A stretch of 62,606 nucleotides of DNA. Source: Gemmatimonadota bacterium. Lineage in GTDB: Bacteria > Gemmatimonadota > Gemmatimonadetes > Longimicrobiales > Gaopeijiaceae. The position numbers and the translations under genes are program-made. Of this stretch, positions 1 through 9,213 are shown piece by piece (position 1 is the stretch's first letter; every line of letters begins with the position of its first letter). Location of the stretch: assembly GCA_028874905.1 (NCBI GenBank), contig JAPPGZ010000046.1, forward strand, positions 9,795 through 72,400, written 5' to 3'. Below the pieces are notes generated by a model. It saw only the letters and a program-made list of their open reading frames with translations, did not search any database and was not told the origin of the DNA.

Positions 1-101
1 GCCGCAAACCGTCCACGCCCCCCCCCCACCACAACACCCCCACCCCGCACGCCACAATCCCTCGCGGCCGCTTAACCCCCCCGCCTTCGGCCCACGACCG
101 G
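1..101. other. C-rich non-coding leader of the window
   Basis: This stretch is rich in C runs and shows no credible reading frame on either strand. It ends at a rho-independent terminator, so it is probably the 3' untranslated end of a plus-strand transcript whose gene lies outside the window. Confidence 0.4.
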
Positions 102-140
102 GGCGCCGCGGGCCATTGGAGCCCGCGGTGCCTTTTTTTT
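102..140 (+). terminator. rho-independent terminator upstream of the dcw operon
   Basis: Positions 102-113 and 121-132 form a 12-bp stem with one G-T pair and a 7-nt loop. Eight consecutive T residues follow at 133-140. It is the only classical hairpin-plus-T-tract I see in the window. It would stop plus-strand transcription entering from the left and insulate the mraZ promoter. Confidence 0.85.
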
Positions 141-171
141 GCCCCAAAACGGGGATCCAGGCCATGGGGGG

Positions 172-237
172 TGGGATTTGGTGTTGCGAATTGGGGGTAA
201 AGTGTATTACTGTGGGATGTTGTGGGATAACAGGGGA
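172..237 (+). promoter_or_regulatory. probable MraZ operator and dcw promoter region
   Basis: TGGGA/TGGGG-type boxes start at 172, 192, 213 and 223, with a GGGGA variant at 233. The last three have exact 10-bp spacing and the outer ones are about 20 bp apart, so all lie on one face of the helix. MraZ is known to bind tandem TGGGN boxes with 10-bp period upstream of its own gene. A weak promoter (TTGCGA at 184-189, TATTAC at 205-210, 15-bp spacer) lies just before the three tight boxes, which would place them at the transcription start. The box pattern is clear; the promoter hexamers are tentative. Confidence 0.65.
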
Positions 238-261
238 TATGAGACCAAGGATATGAGACCA
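235..261 (+). repeat. 13-bp direct repeat across operator box and start codon
   Basis: GGATATGAGACCA occurs at 235-247 and again at 249-261, a 14-bp-period duplication. The first copy overlaps the last MraZ box. The second supplies the AAGGA ribosome binding site (247-251) and the A of the mraZ start codon. Confidence 0.8.
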
Positions 262-692
262 TGCCCGGGCTCCTTGGCCGACACGAATACCAGATCGACG
301 CAAAGGGGCGGGTCAGCTTGCCCTCGGCGTTTCGCCGTGCCGTGTCCTCATATCCAATGGTTTTGCTGCAGTGGCAGGACACGCACCTGGACCTCTTTCC
401 GGAGGAAACCTGGGCGGACATCCGCAAGAATCTGCTGAGCTACCGGAGGGCGAGGGGAGACCGGGGGGCCTACGTACGGCGGATTACGGGCAGTGCGGTG
501 GAGGTGGAGCCGGACAAGCACGGGCGGATCCGCATTCCCCCGCGGTTGCGGCAGCAGGTGGGACTCGAGGAGTCGGTGGTGTTTGTCGGCGCACTGGACC
601 GGATCGAGCTGTGGCCACCGAAGCGATTCGAAGAGCACATCTCCGCGGTGGACGAAGACGATGAAGACTTCGCGGCCCAGATCTTCGGGTGA
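261..692 (+). CDS. mraZ: transcriptional regulator MraZ
   Basis: This is a DNA-binding regulator of the division and cell-wall cluster that represses its own promoter. The 143-residue length is typical. Two AbrB-like swapped-hairpin repeats are visible, each with the family DxKGR-type motif: DAKGRVSLP near residues 14-22 and DKHGRIRIP near residues 85-93. The ATG at 261 follows AAGGA by 9 nt. It is the first gene of the dcw operon, directly downstream of phased TGGGA boxes that it presumably binds. Its 3' end overlaps rsmH by 32 bp. Confidence 0.95.
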   Translation: MPGLLGRHEYQIDAKGRVSLPSAFRRAVSSYPMVLLQWQDTHLDLFPEETWADIRKNLLSYRRARGDRGAYVRRITGSAVEVEPDKHGRIRIPPRLRQQVGLEESVVFVGALDRIELWPPKRFEEHISAVDEDDEDFAAQIFG

Positions 693-1626
693 TTCCCGTG
701 CGCTCGCTTCGAGTTACCACCGTCCAGTGCTCGTGGAGGAGACCATGAGCTACCTCACGGGCGACGCGGGGTTGTACCTGGATGGCACCGTCGGAGGTGG
801 CGGGCACTCGGCCGCTCTTCTCGAGCGGTGCCGGAACTGCCGGGTGCTTGCCGTCGATCGCGACCCCGAGGCTCTGGCCGCTGCCCGCTCACGCCTTCGT
901 CGGTTCGCCGGCAGGGTCGTGTTCAGCCATATGTCGTTCCGGCACGCCGGCAGCGATCCCCGCGTGCGCGCCGAGGGGCTGGCCGGTGCGCTTCTGGACC
1001 TGGGCGTGAGTTCCCATCAGCTCGACGCGGACGAGCGTGGCTTTTCCTTCCGGCGTGGCACGGTCCTGGACATGCGTATGGATCCGGACGCTTCGCTGAC
1101 CGCGGCCACGTTCCTGGCGTCGGCTTCCCGTGACGAACTCGTGCGAGCGCTGCGGCACGGTCAGGCACCGCGGCCGGCTGCACTGGCAGCACGCATCGTC
1201 GGACGTCGCGCGGACACGCCCTTTCGGACCAGCGACGATCTCGTCGCCGTCCTGGAATCGGTTCTCGGCCGCCGTGCGGCACATGGCGAGAAGGCGCGCC
1301 TCTTCCAGGCGCTGCGCATTCGCGTGAACGGGGAGATCGAAGCTCTGGAGGCGGCGCTTCCCGCGATCAGGGACGCGCTCCTGCCGGGCGCCGTGTTCGT
1401 GGTCATCTCGTATCACTCGCTTGAAGACGGGATGGTCAAGCGCGCCTTTCGGGAATGGAGCGATCCGTCCCACGGGTTGCCCCGGCGTCTCCCGGTGCGG
1501 GCGGCCGAGCTGGCGAGCCGTGGCACCATGTTGACGCGGAAGCCGGTGACGCCGTGCAGCGCCGAGGTCGAGGCCAACCCGCGCGCACGCGCGGCGCGGC
1601 TGAGGGCCTGGAGCAGGGCAGCGTGA
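661..1626 (+). CDS. rsmH: 16S rRNA (cytosine1402-N4)-methyltransferase RsmH
   Basis: This SAM-dependent methyltransferase modifies C1402 in the ribosomal P site (formerly MraW). Family blocks are present in order: HRPVLVEE at the N-terminus, the SAM loop DGTVGGGGHS, LLDLGVSSHQLD, FSFRRGTVLDMRMDP, FQALRIRVNGE and ISYHSLED. I chose ATG 661, inside the mraZ end. No ATG, GTG or TTG lies between there and the conserved HRPV block, and GTG or ATG codons inside that block would delete it. The product is 321 residues, normal for the family. The stop overlaps the ftsL GTG. Confidence 0.92.
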   Translation: MKTSRPRSSGDSRALASSYHRPVLVEETMSYLTGDAGLYLDGTVGGGGHSAALLERCRNCRVLAVDRDPEALAAARSRLRRFAGRVVFSHMSFRHAGSDPRVRAEGLAGALLDLGVSSHQLDADERGFSFRRGTVLDMRMDPDASLTAATFLASASRDELVRALRHGQAPRPAALAARIVGRRADTPFRTSDDLVAVLESVLGRRAAHGEKARLFQALRIRVNGEIEALEAALPAIRDALLPGAVFVVISYHSLEDGMVKRAFREWSDPSHGLPRRLPVRAAELASRGTMLTRKPVTPCSAEVEANPRARAARLRAWSRAA

Positions 1627-1913
1627 AGCGCCGCCCGAAGCGGGCAAGGTGGAGGGGGATCACCCTGCTTGCAGCGGTGACCGCCTCCCTGGCAACCGTG
1701 CAGTGGCGCCAGTCGACGACGCAGGAGACCCTCGAATCGTTGGACCGGTTGGACACGGAGCTGGCCGTGTTGGCTGACCGGCAGGAGGAGCTGGCCCTGG
1801 AGCTGGTCGGCATCGAGCGGCGTCCCTGGGTTGTCGCGGAGGCCGCCGAAAGGCTTGGACTTCGACCCGCGAGCGAACGGGAAACGGTCATCGCGTCCGG
1901 GAGCAGGCCATGA
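1623..1913 (+). CDS. ftsL: cell division protein FtsL
   Basis: A 96-residue bitopic protein: basic N-terminus (KRRPKRARWR), one transmembrane helix at about residues 13-30, then a leucine/glutamate-rich periplasmic coiled coil (LESLDRLDTELAVLADRQEELALEL is the core, about residues 40-65). Position between rsmH and ftsI is the classic FtsL slot. FtsL joins FtsQ and FtsB and activates FtsW-FtsI. GTG 1623 overlaps the rsmH stop and follows GGAGCAGG. Sequence conservation in FtsL is low, so the call rests on topology and synteny. Confidence 0.85.
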   Translation: MKRRPKRARWRGITLLAAVTASLATVQWRQSTTQETLESLDRLDTELAVLADRQEELALELVGIERRPWVVAEAAERLGLRPASERETVIASGSRP

Positions 1914-3886
1914 GCCTGAAGCGACGCGACCCGTACCGAAAGGTCGAAATCCGGCGCCGCTGCATGCTGCTCTTCTGGGTGGCGCTCGCGGCGGTTTTGC
2001 TCGGGCGCGCGGCCGAGGTACAGGTCGTCGAGAGGTTTGCCTGGAGGGAGGACGCCGCCGGACAGCAGCGAATGAGCCGGGTCATCCCCGCGCCGAGAGG
2101 GCGCATTCTCGACCGCAATGGCTCGGAGTTGGCGGTGAGCCATTGGCGGGCGGCCGTCGGGATCGCGCCGGGTGAGATCCAGGACCTGGAGGAGGTCGTC
2201 GCCGCGCTCGAGGAGAACCTGGGGCTGCGTCCCGATGTCGCGCGCGATGTGTCCGTTGATACACGATCGTGGCGCGTTGTGCGGGGCCGGTACTCCATGA
2301 CGCAGGTCGAACGCCTGCGAGGACTGCGCGGAGTGCACGTGCAGGGCGAAATGAGGCGCCTGTACCCCCGAGAAGAGCTGGCCCGGGGCTTGCTTGGAGT
2401 CGTTCAGGAGGGTGTGGGGACAGGGGGGATCGAGCAGACGATGGATTCGGTGCTGGCGGGAAGAGCCGGGCGTGAGATCGTGGAGCGTGACAATCGTGGC
2501 CGGCAGATACCGGGTCAGGTCATCACCGTACAGGAGCCCGTTGCGGGCCGCGACGTCGTGCTGACGATCGACGAAGACCTGCAGGCGCTGGCCGAGGAAC
2601 TCCTCGCCATGTCCGTCGATTCCACCGGGGCGCGGGGCGGGGATCTCGTCATCACCGACCCCCGGACGGGCGAGATCCTTGCCATTGCGTCATTGGCCGA
2701 GGGGTCGAACAACTCGCTGTCAGCGATCAACGCCCCCTACGAACCGGGCTCCACAATCAAGCCATTTACCGCTGCAGCTCTCCTGCGACATGGAGTCGCC
2801 ACCCTGGCGGACTCGGTGGACACCGGCACGGGGAGCTGGGATGTGGGGACGCGCCAGATCAACGACATCCACGGCGGAGGCTGGCTGACGCTGTACCAGG
2901 TCGTCCAGCGCTCCTCGAATATCGGCATCGCCAAGTTCGCGGAAGGGCTCACGGAGGGGCAGCAGTACACGAACCTGCGCGACTTCGGGTTCGGTACGCG
3001 GACCGGGGTCATGCTGCCGGGAGAGGCGGCGGGCATCCTCAGAAGGCCGCAGCAGTGGTCGGCGATGTCGGGTCAGTCCCTCGCGTTCGGCTATGAACTC
3101 TCGGTGACGTCGCTGCAGATGGCGATGGCATTCGGGGCCCTGGCGAACGATGGCCGGCTGATGGAGCCGCATCTGATCAAGGAGGTACGGGACCGCGACG
3201 GCAGACCCGTGCGCTTCGGCCGGGCCCGGACAGTGCGGCGCGCCGTCCCGCTGCGGGTTACGGAGGCCTTGAAACCGGTGCTGGTCGATGTCGTGGAACA
3301 GGGGACCGGCACGCGCGCCCGGATGACTTCCTTCCTGGTCGCCGGCAAGAGTGGCACGGCCCGCGCCATGGGCGACGATGGAAGCTACGAAGGCAATGCG
3401 TATTTCGCCTCCTTCGGAGCGTTCTTTCCCGCGGACGATCCACAGCTTCTGCTCTTCGCGAAGCTGGACCGCCCGTCAGGCGAATACTATGGAGGCGCCG
3501 TCGCAGCTCCCCTGACCCGGGCGATGCTGGAGGGCTTGTTGCCGACGCGGCGAATGCCGGTGGACCGGGACGCCCTGGCCCTGGCACGGCGCCCCGTCCC
3601 GGTTGAGCCGACGAGGGCCGAGCCGCTGGCGCGTTTCGCGGCGGCCATGCCGGACCCCGAGCCACTGGTTGTGGCGCTGCCCGTCGATCCTCCGAACCAG
3701 CGCAGGGGAAGCATGGCGCTTCCGGACCTGAATGGGGTTCCGATCCGCGTCGCGCTACGAAGGCTGCACAGGATGGGCCTGAGGGTATGGCTCGATGGCG
3801 GAGGATCGGTGCTCCTGACGGTCCCCGCGGCCGGAACCGGCGTCGCGCCCGGAGACACCGTGCGAGTGCTGGGGCGGGAGGGGTGA
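1910..3886 (+). CDS. ftsI: septal transpeptidase FtsI (class B PBP) with PASTA domain
   Basis: A D,D-transpeptidase that cross-links septal peptidoglycan with FtsW. A basic N-terminus and a single membrane anchor (about 18-38) precede the PBP dimerisation domain (PAPRGRILDRNG near residue 60) and the transpeptidase domain. Catalytic motifs are S281-T-I-K284, S335-S-N337 and K480-S-G-T483. KSG in place of KTG is usual in FtsI. A PASTA domain occupies about residues 604-656, as in Spo VD-like and many non-proteobacterial PBPs. The 658-residue length fits. ATGA overlap with ftsL. Confidence 0.95.
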   Translation: MSLKRRDPYRKVEIRRRCMLLFWVALAAVLLGRAAEVQVVERFAWREDAAGQQRMSRVIPAPRGRILDRNGSELAVSHWRAAVGIAPGEIQDLEEVVAALEENLGLRPDVARDVSVDTRSWRVVRGRYSMTQVERLRGLRGVHVQGEMRRLYPREELARGLLGVVQEGVGTGGIEQTMDSVLAGRAGREIVERDNRGRQIPGQVITVQEPVAGRDVVLTIDEDLQALAEELLAMSVDSTGARGGDLVITDPRTGEILAIASLAEGSNNSLSAINAPYEPGSTIKPFTAAALLRHGVATLADSVDTGTGSWDVGTRQINDIHGGGWLTLYQVVQRSSNIGIAKFAEGLTEGQQYTNLRDFGFGTRTGVMLPGEAAGILRRPQQWSAMSGQSLAFGYELSVTSLQMAMAFGALANDGRLMEPHLIKEVRDRDGRPVRFGRARTVRRAVPLRVTEALKPVLVDVVEQGTGTRARMTSFLVAGKSGTARAMGDDGSYEGNAYFASFGAFFPADDPQLLLFAKLDRPSGEYYGGAVAAPLTRAMLEGLLPTRRMPVDRDALALARRPVPVEPTRAEPLARFAAAMPDPEPLVVALPVDPPNQRRGSMALPDLNGVPIRVALRRLHRMGLRVWLDGGGSVLLTVPAAGTGVAPGDTVRVLGREG

Positions 3887-3888
3887 CC

Positions 3889-5361
3889 GTGGCCATGGAA
3901 CAAGTGCTGGCGGCGATCGAGGAGGCCGGGGTGATCGTCCGGCAGATGGTGCCTTCGCGTGGCGAGTTGAGGCGCGTTGAGGTCTCGGGTGTGCAGCAGG
4001 ACTCGCGCGCCGTGAGGCCTGGCGACCTCTTTGTGGCCTGGGCGGGCACGTCCCACGACGCCCACGAATTCCTGGACGGTGCCGCGGCTGCGGGGGCCGC
4101 AGCCGCCGTCGTGGAGCGCCCGGTCCCCGGGGTGTCCGTACCCCAGATCCAGGTCGACAACGCGCGCCTGGCGGCGGCCGTGGCCTCCGGCTTCGTAGCC
4201 GGGACGCCGTGGCAAGGGCTGCGCATGGTGGGCGTTACCGGCACAAACGGAAAGACAACGACGACACTGTTGCTGCGCGGCCTGTTGGGAAGGGAGGCAG
4301 GGTGCGCGGCGATCGGCACGCTCGGTGTGGTCGGACCCGACGGCCGCATCGAGGACGGTACGGAGGGGCTCACGACGCCGGGACCCGTGCAACTGGCGGA
4401 GTGGGTCGCCGCGCTCGCTCGCGCCGGCGTCGCGGGAGTCGTCGTCGAGAGTTCTTCCCACGCGCTCGACCAGTTCCGCCTCGATGGCGTCCGTTTCGAT
4501 GTCACGGCGTTCACCAACCTGACCCGGGATCACCTGGACTACCACGGCAGCCGCGACCGGTATCTGGCCGCCAAGGCGCGCCTGCTGGATCTGGGGAAAC
4601 GAGGAGCCACCGCCGTTGTGAACGCCGACGACGGGGCGTGGCGAGCGCTCCGTCCGGGAGGTCCGGTCGTAACCTACGGCATCCGTGCATCCGCGGACCT
4701 TCGTGCGGCGGGGCTCCGTCTCTCGTCGCGCGGCTCCAGCTTCGAACTTGTGTGGCAGGGTCACCGGTATCCGGTCGAACTGCCACTGCCGGGCGGCTTC
4801 AACGTATCCAACGCGCTGTGCGCCGCCGCGTGCGCCCTCGCGCTGGGCCAGGAACCGGCCCGCGTGGCGGAAGGACTGGCCGAAGCCTCGCCGGTGCCCG
4901 GACGCCTGGAGTGCATCGTGCGGAAGCCGTTCGATGTGCTCGTCGACTTTGCGCACACGCCGGACGCACTGGACCAGGTGCTCAAGGCGCTCAGGCCGCT
5001 CGTCTCCCGGCGCCTCATCGTTGTGTTCGGCGCTGGCGGGGATCGCGATCCGACCAAGCGTCCCGAGATGGGAGCTGCGGCCTCGCGCCACGCGGATCTG
5101 GTTGTCGTGACCTCGGACAACCCGCGTACCGAGGACCCGGTGGAGATCGCGGCGCAGGTGTCGCGAGGTGTCTCGGCCGCCGACGCTGTGGAGATCGTGG
5201 ACCGGCGCGAGGCGATCTGGTGGGCGCTGGACAGGGCCGAGCCGGGCGACGCCGTGCTGCTTGCCGGCAAGGGTCACGAGGCGTACCAGATCGTCGGGAC
5301 GGAGAAGCGGCCGTTTGACGAGCGGGAAATCGTGCTCGACTACCTGGACACCGCCTCATGA
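3889..5361 (+). CDS. murE: UDP-MurNAc-tripeptide synthetase MurE (meso-DAP type)
   Basis: This Mur ligase adds the third stem-peptide residue. The ATP loop GTNGKT is at residues 118-123. The carbamylated-lysine/metal region follows, and the C-terminal domain has D410-N-P-R413, the motif that selects meso-diaminopimelate over lysine. Several starts lie close together. GTG 3889 has GGAGGG 6 nt upstream and is preferred; GTG 3883 and ATG 3895 are alternatives that change only a few residues. Length is 490 residues. The stop overlaps murF (ATGA). Confidence 0.95.
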   Translation: MAMEQVLAAIEEAGVIVRQMVPSRGELRRVEVSGVQQDSRAVRPGDLFVAWAGTSHDAHEFLDGAAAAGAAAAVVERPVPGVSVPQIQVDNARLAAAVASGFVAGTPWQGLRMVGVTGTNGKTTTTLLLRGLLGREAGCAAIGTLGVVGPDGRIEDGTEGLTTPGPVQLAEWVAALARAGVAGVVVESSSHALDQFRLDGVRFDVTAFTNLTRDHLDYHGSRDRYLAAKARLLDLGKRGATAVVNADDGAWRALRPGGPVVTYGIRASADLRAAGLRLSSRGSSFELVWQGHRYPVELPLPGGFNVSNALCAAACALALGQEPARVAEGLAEASPVPGRLECIVRKPFDVLVDFAHTPDALDQVLKALRPLVSRRLIVVFGAGGDRDPTKRPEMGAAASRHADLVVVTSDNPRTEDPVEIAAQVSRGVSAADAVEIVDRREAIWWALDRAEPGDAVLLAGKGHEAYQIVGTEKRPFDEREIVLDYLDTAS

Positions 5362-6731
5362 CGGGCACGACCTTCGGTTGGAGCGACGCCTCCGTGCGGC
5401 GCTCCCTCGGTCTCCCCGGTGGAGATCCGGAGTGCCGGTACCGGGGCGTCTCCACCGACACGCGCACGCTGCGGCACGGCGACGTGTTTGTCGCCCTCGA
5501 GGGCCCCCGTTTCGACGGACATGAGTTCGCGCCGGCGGCCGTCGCGGCGGGGTGCGGGGCCGTGGTCGCCAGCCGCGATCCGGGAGACCTCACCGTGCCC
5601 GTCTATCGCGTTGCGGACACCCTCACCGCGCTGGGGGACCTCGCCCTGCACCGGCGCAGGCGCGCCTGCATTCCGGTGGTGGGGATCACGGGATCGTCGG
5701 GCAAGACCACTGTGAAGGACCTCACGCTCGGGGCGCTCTCCGCAACGCCACATCCACACGGCACGTCCGCAAACGACAACAACCGCGTGGGCACGCCCCT
5801 GACCATCCTGTCGATGCCGGACCGTGCCACCTCGCTGGTCCTGGAAATGGGCACCAACGAGCCAGGGGAAATCGCAGAGCTGGCCCGGGTCGCACGTCCC
5901 ACGGTCGGGGTGGTCACGACCGTCTCCGAGACGCACGTCGAGCGGCTCAGAGATCTCTCCGGGGTGCTCACGGAGAAGCTCGACCTGCTCCGGGCCGTCG
6001 GCCCGGCGGGGACCGCGCTGGTGGGCGACGAGCCGCCGGAGCTGGCGCGCGAGGCCCGCAGGATCCACCCCGATGTGGCGGTGAGCGGCTGGTCGGACCG
6101 GGCCGACGGAGATCTGCGTCCCTTCGACGCTCGCCTGCGGGCCGACGGCACGTATTCGTTCACCTGGATGGGAGAGCCCGTTTCCATGCGGATTCCGGGC
6201 GCCCACAATGTCTACAACGCGCTACTGGCCCTTGCCGTGGCGCGCTCGCTGAACGTCGCGCCCACCCACGCGGTCGCGGGCGTTTCGGCCGTCGCACCCC
6301 GCGCCATGCGGGGCGAAGTGCGCAGCCTGGAAGACCTCACGCTCCTGGTCGACTGCTACAACGCCAATGCGGCGGGAGTCGAGGCGGCGACCGCGACGCT
6401 GGCCGGCATGGTCACACGGGGACGCAGGGTGGCGGTCCTTGGCACCATGCTGGAGCTTGGCCCCCGCTCGGACGCGATTCACCGCGAGACGCTGGACAGG
6501 GTCCTGAGCGCGGACGTCGACCGCTACGTGGTCACCGGGGCCTTCGCCCGGGCCGCCAGCAGCTTCGCGGACGACCGCATCGTCGCCGTTGCGAGCGTGG
6601 ACGACCTCGCCGAGCGCCTGCCCCGGCTGGTCGGCCGGGGTGACACGGTGCTGCTCAAGGCTTCCCGGGGCGTCCGGCTGGAGCGCGTCCTCCCGGGCCT
6701 CGAGTCCTGTTTCGGTGGAGCGAAAGCCTGA
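5358..6731 (+). CDS. murF: UDP-MurNAc-tripeptide--D-Ala-D-Ala ligase MurF
   Basis: Adds D-Ala-D-Ala to the UDP-MurNAc tripeptide in the cytoplasm. An N-terminal MurF domain (VSTDTRTLRHGDVFVAL) precedes the ATP loop GSSGKTT (residues 112-118). Next come the central-domain signatures EMGTNEPGEI and SETHVERL, and the C-terminal DCYNANAAG. The 457-residue length is usual. Overlaps murE and mraY by 4 and 1 nt. Confidence 0.95.
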   Translation: MTGTTFGWSDASVRRSLGLPGGDPECRYRGVSTDTRTLRHGDVFVALEGPRFDGHEFAPAAVAAGCGAVVASRDPGDLTVPVYRVADTLTALGDLALHRRRRACIPVVGITGSSGKTTVKDLTLGALSATPHPHGTSANDNNRVGTPLTILSMPDRATSLVLEMGTNEPGEIAELARVARPTVGVVTTVSETHVERLRDLSGVLTEKLDLLRAVGPAGTALVGDEPPELAREARRIHPDVAVSGWSDRADGDLRPFDARLRADGTYSFTWMGEPVSMRIPGAHNVYNALLALAVARSLNVAPTHAVAGVSAVAPRAMRGEVRSLEDLTLLVDCYNANAAGVEAATATLAGMVTRGRRVAVLGTMLELGPRSDAIHRETLDRVLSADVDRYVVTGAFARAASSFADDRIVAVASVDDLAERLPRLVGRGDTVLLKASRGVRLERVLPGLESCFGGAKA

Positions 6732-7831
6732 TGCTCTACCACCTGCTCCCCCGGCTGGAAGACGTTCACATCGTCTTCAATCTCTTCAACTACCTCACGG
6801 TGCGGTCCGCCGGCGCAATGGCCAGCGCGCTGATCCTGGTGTTGCTCCTGGGGCGTCGCTTCATCGCCTTCATGCGCGCGCGCGGAATCGTAAACGTGCC
6901 GCGCAACGGACTCGACCGCGGCCAGGGGCCAAAAGTGAACATGGGCGGCGTCCTGATCGTCTCGGTCGTAGCCGTTTCGACGCTGCTCTGGGCCGAACTG
7001 ACCAATCCGTACACGATCATCGCGCTCGTGGTGATGCTGTGGATGGGATCGATCGGCTTCCTCGACGATTACCTCAAGGTCGTGCGCAAGACGCCGCGCG
7101 GTCTGGTGGAACGCTACAAGTGGGCGGGCTCGCTGGGGCTGGGCCTGGCGCTGGGCGCTTTCCTCATCACGTGGGGTCCTATCGCGCCGGTAGGGGCCAC
7201 GACCACGAACCTGCCGCTCTTCGACGAATGGCAGCTCGTATTCACGCCGGCCGCGTACCTGTTCTGGGTCACCGTAGTGCTCAACGGCGCCACCCACTCG
7301 GTCAACATGACGGACGGGCTTGACGGGCTCGCGCCCGGGCTGGTCGCGATCGCCGTGGGCACATTCGGGATCTTCGCGTACGTGATCGGGCGCGTCGATA
7401 CTTCAGCCTACCTTGGCCTCTTCTACCTGCCGGGCGCCGGAGAACTGGCCGTGTTCGCCGCCGGAATCACGGGAGCTGCACTGGGTTTCCTGTGGTTCAA
7501 TGCCCAGCCCGCACAGGTGATCATGGGCGATACCGGCTCACTGGCGCTGGGAGGCGCCATCGGGGCCATGGCCGTGCTGCTCAAGGCCGAACTCCTGCTG
7601 GTGGCGGTGGGTGGCGTGTTCGTGGCCGAGGCCGCGTCGGTGATCATCCAGACCCAGTACTTCAAGTACACGAGGCGGCGCCACGGCGAGGGTCGGCGCG
7701 TGTTCAGATGTGCCCCCATCCATCATCACTTCCAGATGATCGGCTGGAAGAACGAGCAGGTCGTGGTCCGGTTCTGGATCCTGGGGATCCTCTGCGCGAT
7801 GGTCGGCTTCGCCACGCTGAAGCTGCGATGA
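6731..7831 (+). CDS. mraY: phospho-MurNAc-pentapeptide transferase MraY
   Basis: A polytopic membrane enzyme that moves phospho-MurNAc-pentapeptide onto undecaprenyl phosphate to make lipid I. Catalytic aspartates are visible in FLDDYLK and NMTDGLDGLAPG, with the NAQPAQVIMGDTGSLALGG loop and the histidine-rich APIHHHFQ loop. About ten membrane segments; 366 residues. It lies between murF and murD with overlapping ends. Confidence 0.96.
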   Translation: MLYHLLPRLEDVHIVFNLFNYLTVRSAGAMASALILVLLLGRRFIAFMRARGIVNVPRNGLDRGQGPKVNMGGVLIVSVVAVSTLLWAELTNPYTIIALVVMLWMGSIGFLDDYLKVVRKTPRGLVERYKWAGSLGLGLALGAFLITWGPIAPVGATTTNLPLFDEWQLVFTPAAYLFWVTVVLNGATHSVNMTDGLDGLAPGLVAIAVGTFGIFAYVIGRVDTSAYLGLFYLPGAGELAVFAAGITGAALGFLWFNAQPAQVIMGDTGSLALGGAIGAMAVLLKAELLLVAVGGVFVAEAASVIIQTQYFKYTRRRHGEGRRVFRCAPIHHHFQMIGWKNEQVVVRFWILGILCAMVGFATLKLR

Positions 7832-9213
7832 AATCGGAGAATGAACGAGAGACAATTGCGGTCATCGGGTTGGGCGCCAGCGGAGACGCCGCCGCGCGGC
7901 TGGCCCTTGCAAAGGGAGCGAGAGTTCATGTCACGGATGCGAGCAGCGAGGACGCAGTTGCAGCCCGTGGAGCCGCTTTGCGGGATCTCGGAGCGGAGAT
8001 CCGGCTCGGCGGACACGAGCTGGAGAAGATCGCGGCGGCGGACACCGTCGTCGTCAGTCCCGGCATCCCGCCGACGGCGGCTGTACTCGCCGCCCTACGC
8101 GCACGGGGCGTCGATTGGATATCGGAGCCTGAATTCGCCAGCCGGTTCATCCAGGGTCCACTGACCATCGTGACCGGCACGAACGGGAAGACAACCACGG
8201 CGGCGCTGAGCGCCCACCTCTTGCGCGAGGCGGGCGTCGACGTGGCCCTGGGGGGGAATATCGGCGGCAGTCTGGGCCCGCCGGCGTCCACCCTGGCGGC
8301 CAACCGCCCATCCGCGGAGCGATTCGTGCTGGAGCTGTCGTCCTTTCAGTTGGCCGACATCCGGGACCTCACCCCGGACGTGGGCGTGATGACCAACCTG
8401 GGCGTCGACCACATGGACCGATACGCCACGGTGGAGGACTATCACCGCGACAAGCGCCGGCTGTTCGATGCGGGCGACGACAACACGACCTGGGTGCTGA
8501 ACGGCGACGACGGTGCGGTGCTCGAGATGGCGCGGGGCGTGCCGGGACCGCGCCTGACCTTCTCGCTCGAGACCTCCGCCGTGCCCGGGGCATGGTTGGA
8601 CACAGACCGCCTGATGGTGGATACGGGCCGCGGTGCCCGCCGGGTCGCCGAGGCCGCCGACGTGAGGCTGGTGGGAAGACACAACATCGCCAACACGCTC
8701 GCCGCCCTCCTTGCCGCGGCCGCCTCCGGGGCCTCGCTGGACGGCGCGCGCCGGGCCCTGCGCTCCTTCGCGCCGCTGCCGCACAGGCTTGAGCCGGTGG
8801 GGACGGTGGACGGGGTGCGGTGGGTGAACGACTCGAAGGCGACCAATGTCGCGGCGGCCGCGGGTGCGCTCGGGAGCCTGAATGGCCCCGTGGTCCTTCT
8901 CGTGGGTGGAACGGACAAGGGAGAGGACTTCGGTGACCTGGCGGACGCGATGAGAGGACGCACGCGCGCGGTCGTCGCCTACGGTGCCGCGGGCCCGCGG
9001 GCAGCGGCCGAGATGGCGGGGCGCGGGCCCCCGGTGGAGTGCGTCGACGGCACCTTCGAAGAGGTGGTGGAGGCGGGTCGGCGGTTTGCCCGGGCGGGGG
9101 ACACTCTCCTCCTTGCGCCCGCGTGTTCCAGCTTCGACATGTTCGAGAACTACGAGGCACGGGGTGCCGCGTTCCGGGCACTGGCGTCGGAAGCCGCGAG
9201 GGCTGCGCGGTGA
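7828..9213 (+). CDS. murD: UDP-MurNAc-L-alanine--D-glutamate ligase MurD
   Basis: Adds D-Glu to UDP-MurNAc-L-Ala. A Rossmann-like N-terminal domain begins IAVIGLGASG, the ATP loop GTNGKT is at residues 117-122, and LELSSFQL, NLGVDHMDRY, RLEPVG and VNDSKATN follow in the expected order. I chose ATG 7828, which overlaps the mraY stop; an open frame upstream is only the shadow of mraY. Length 461 residues. Confidence 0.95.
   Translation: MKSENERETIAVIGLGASGDAAARLALAKGARVHVTDASSEDAVAARGAALRDLGAEIRLGGHELEKIAAADTVVVSPGIPPTAAVLAALRARGVDWISEPEFASRFIQGPLTIVTGTNGKTTTAALSAHLLREAGVDVALGGNIGGSLGPPASTLAANRPSAERFVLELSSFQLADIRDLTPDVGVMTNLGVDHMDRYATVEDYHRDKRRLFDAGDDNTTWVLNGDDGAVLEMARGVPGPRLTFSLETSAVPGAWLDTDRLMVDTGRGARRVAEAADVRLVGRHNIANTLAALLAAAASGASLDGARRALRSFAPLPHRLEPVGTVDGVRWVNDSKATNVAAAAGALGSLNGPVVLLVGGTDKGEDFGDLADAMRGRTRAVVAYGAAGPRAAAEMAGRGPPVECVDGTFEEVVEAGRRFARAGDTLLLAPACSSFDMFENYEARGAAFRALASEAARAAR

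Noticed and set aside
3347..3483. KSGT in FtsI as a degraded KTGT motif
   Set aside because: KSGT is normal in FtsI-type PBPs, so it does not indicate loss of activity.
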